A stretch of DNA of 5,564 nt. It comes from Thermodesulfovibrionales bacterium (GTDB taxonomy: Bacteria; Nitrospirota; Thermodesulfovibrionia; Thermodesulfovibrionales; SM23-35). Both the position numbers and the translations under genes were made by a program. Positions 4,900 through 5,564 of the stretch are shown piece after piece. The stretch lies in the NCBI GenBank assembly GCA_020062205.1, contig JAGUWT010000101.1, forward strand, positions 1 to 5,564, given 5' to 3'. The notes under the pieces were generated by a model. It was not told the DNA's origin. It made no database searches and saw only the letters and a program-made list of their open reading frames with translations. The first letter of the stretch is position 1; each line of letters opens with the position of its first letter.

Positions 4900-5564
4900 A
4901 TATGGCATCGAGATAGACAGTATTCATAGAAACAGCTTAGCAGAGAAAGCAGGGCTTTTCCCTAGTGATATACTCCTTTCTGTAAATTCACAGAAACTTC
5001 GTGACCCTATAGATTTCATGTTTTGCAGTACAGATGACGAGCTTACAATAGAGGCTGAAAGGACAGGGGAAAAGATCAATGTTCAAATAACCAGGAAACC
5101 AGGCAAGGAAGTCGGCATTGATTTTAAGCCCTTCAAGGTCACGCAATGTAAAAACAACTGTATATTCTGTTTTGTCAAACAGCTTCCCAAGGGGCTGCGC
5201 AAAACACTCTATGTAAAAGACGATGACTACAGGATGTCCTTTCTCTATGGAAATTACATTACACTCTCTAATCTGAGCAAGGAGGACAAGAGACGCATTA
5301 CTGAACAGAGGTTAAGTCCACTGTATATCTCTGTACATTCAACAAACAAAACAATCCGGAATAGACTTCTTGGAAATGCAAAGGCTCCTGATATCCTCAA
5401 GGAAATTAAATTTTTTACTGACAACAAAATACGGCTTCATGCCCAGATTGTTCTCTGCCCAGGGTACAATGACGGGCAAGAGCTTTCTAAGACAATCAAC
5501 GACCTTTACAGATTTTATCCATACGTTGTATCCATTGCTGTTGTCCCTGTAGGACTGACTATGC
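4889..5564 (+). CDS. DUF512 family protein: PDZ-like domain plus radical SAM domain (3' end outside window)
   Basis: The frame opens at ATG 4889 and stays open to the window edge, giving 225 residues of a protein that is normally well over 400. Residues 1-70 look like a PDZ-like domain (GIEIDSIHRNSLAEKAGLFPSDILLSVN at 6-33). The radical SAM cysteine motif follows at Cys87-x3-Cys91-x2-Cys94 (QCKNNCIFCF). Family hallmarks are YVKDDDYRMSFLYGNYITLSN (108-128), YISVHSTN (146-153), QIVLCPGYNDG (186-196) and VVPVGLT (218-224). The C-terminal DUF512 domain would lie beyond the window. Cys87/91/94 should hold a 4Fe-4S cluster and bind S-adenosylmethionine; the substrate is not known to me. The start overlaps pgsA by 11 nt, with GAGGA at 4871-4875 as a distant ribosome binding site. 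From memory this family is often next to the GTPase gene der, which may follow to the right. Confidence 0.92.
   Translation, partial: MQVKYGIEIDSIHRNSLAEKAGLFPSDILLSVNSQKLRDPIDFMFCSTDDELTIEAERTGEKINVQITRKPGKEVGIDFKPFKVTQCKNNCIFCFVKQLPKGLRKTLYVKDDDYRMSFLYGNYITLSNLSKEDKRRITEQRLSPLYISVHSTNKTIRNRLLGNAKAPDILKEIKFFTDNKIRLHAQIVLCPGYNDGQELSKTINDLYRFYPYVVSIAVVPVGLTM

Noticed and set aside
5370..5552. 60-residue plus-strand open frame near the right edge
   Set aside because: It overlaps the DUF512 radical SAM gene in another frame and has no recognisable content.

Overview
The window reads as one bacterial operon-like block with every gene on the plus strand. The gene order is fmt, DUF116 protein, PASTA-only membrane protein, rpe, TPR protein, CDP-alcohol phosphatidyltransferase (pgsA-like), then a PDZ/radical-SAM DUF512 protein that is cut by the right edge. 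Base composition is moderately AT-rich. The DUF116 and PASTA genes between fmt and rpe, together with TGTCATTCC-type intergenic repeats, suggest a Nitrospirota or Desulfobacterota-like anaerobe. That placement is inferred from remembered gene neighbourhoods and was not tested.

Positions 1-335 contain no convincing gene. Positions 18-243 are a composite, largely palindromic repeat block made of nested hairpins. The left half carries TGTCATTCC and CTTGTC; the right half carries their complements. The short AT-rich stretch at 244-335 leads into fmt and probably holds its promoter, but no strong -35/-10 pair can be picked.

Positions 336-2455 hold three overlapping genes. Methionyl-tRNA formyltransferase (fmt) is followed by a DUF116 protein with a TTG start and seven cysteines, then by a single-pass membrane protein with three PASTA repeats and no kinase domain. 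An 87-bp gap with degenerate 7-bp tandem repeats precedes rpe (ribulose-phosphate 3-epimerase). rpe overlaps a TTG-started TPR protein whose repeats recur exactly every 40 residues. A 94-bp gap, filled by inverted arrays of 7-bp repeats, separates this from the pgsA-like gene, which overlaps the start of the DUF512 gene.

Functionally this is a housekeeping mix: initiator tRNA formylation, pentose phosphate metabolism and phospholipid head-group synthesis. It also includes several conserved but poorly understood proteins (DUF116, stand-alone PASTA, TPR, DUF512). Four of the six gene junctions overlap, three of them by exactly 11 nt, which suggests translational coupling. I see no CRISPR array, transposase, tRNA, rRNA or clear defence system.
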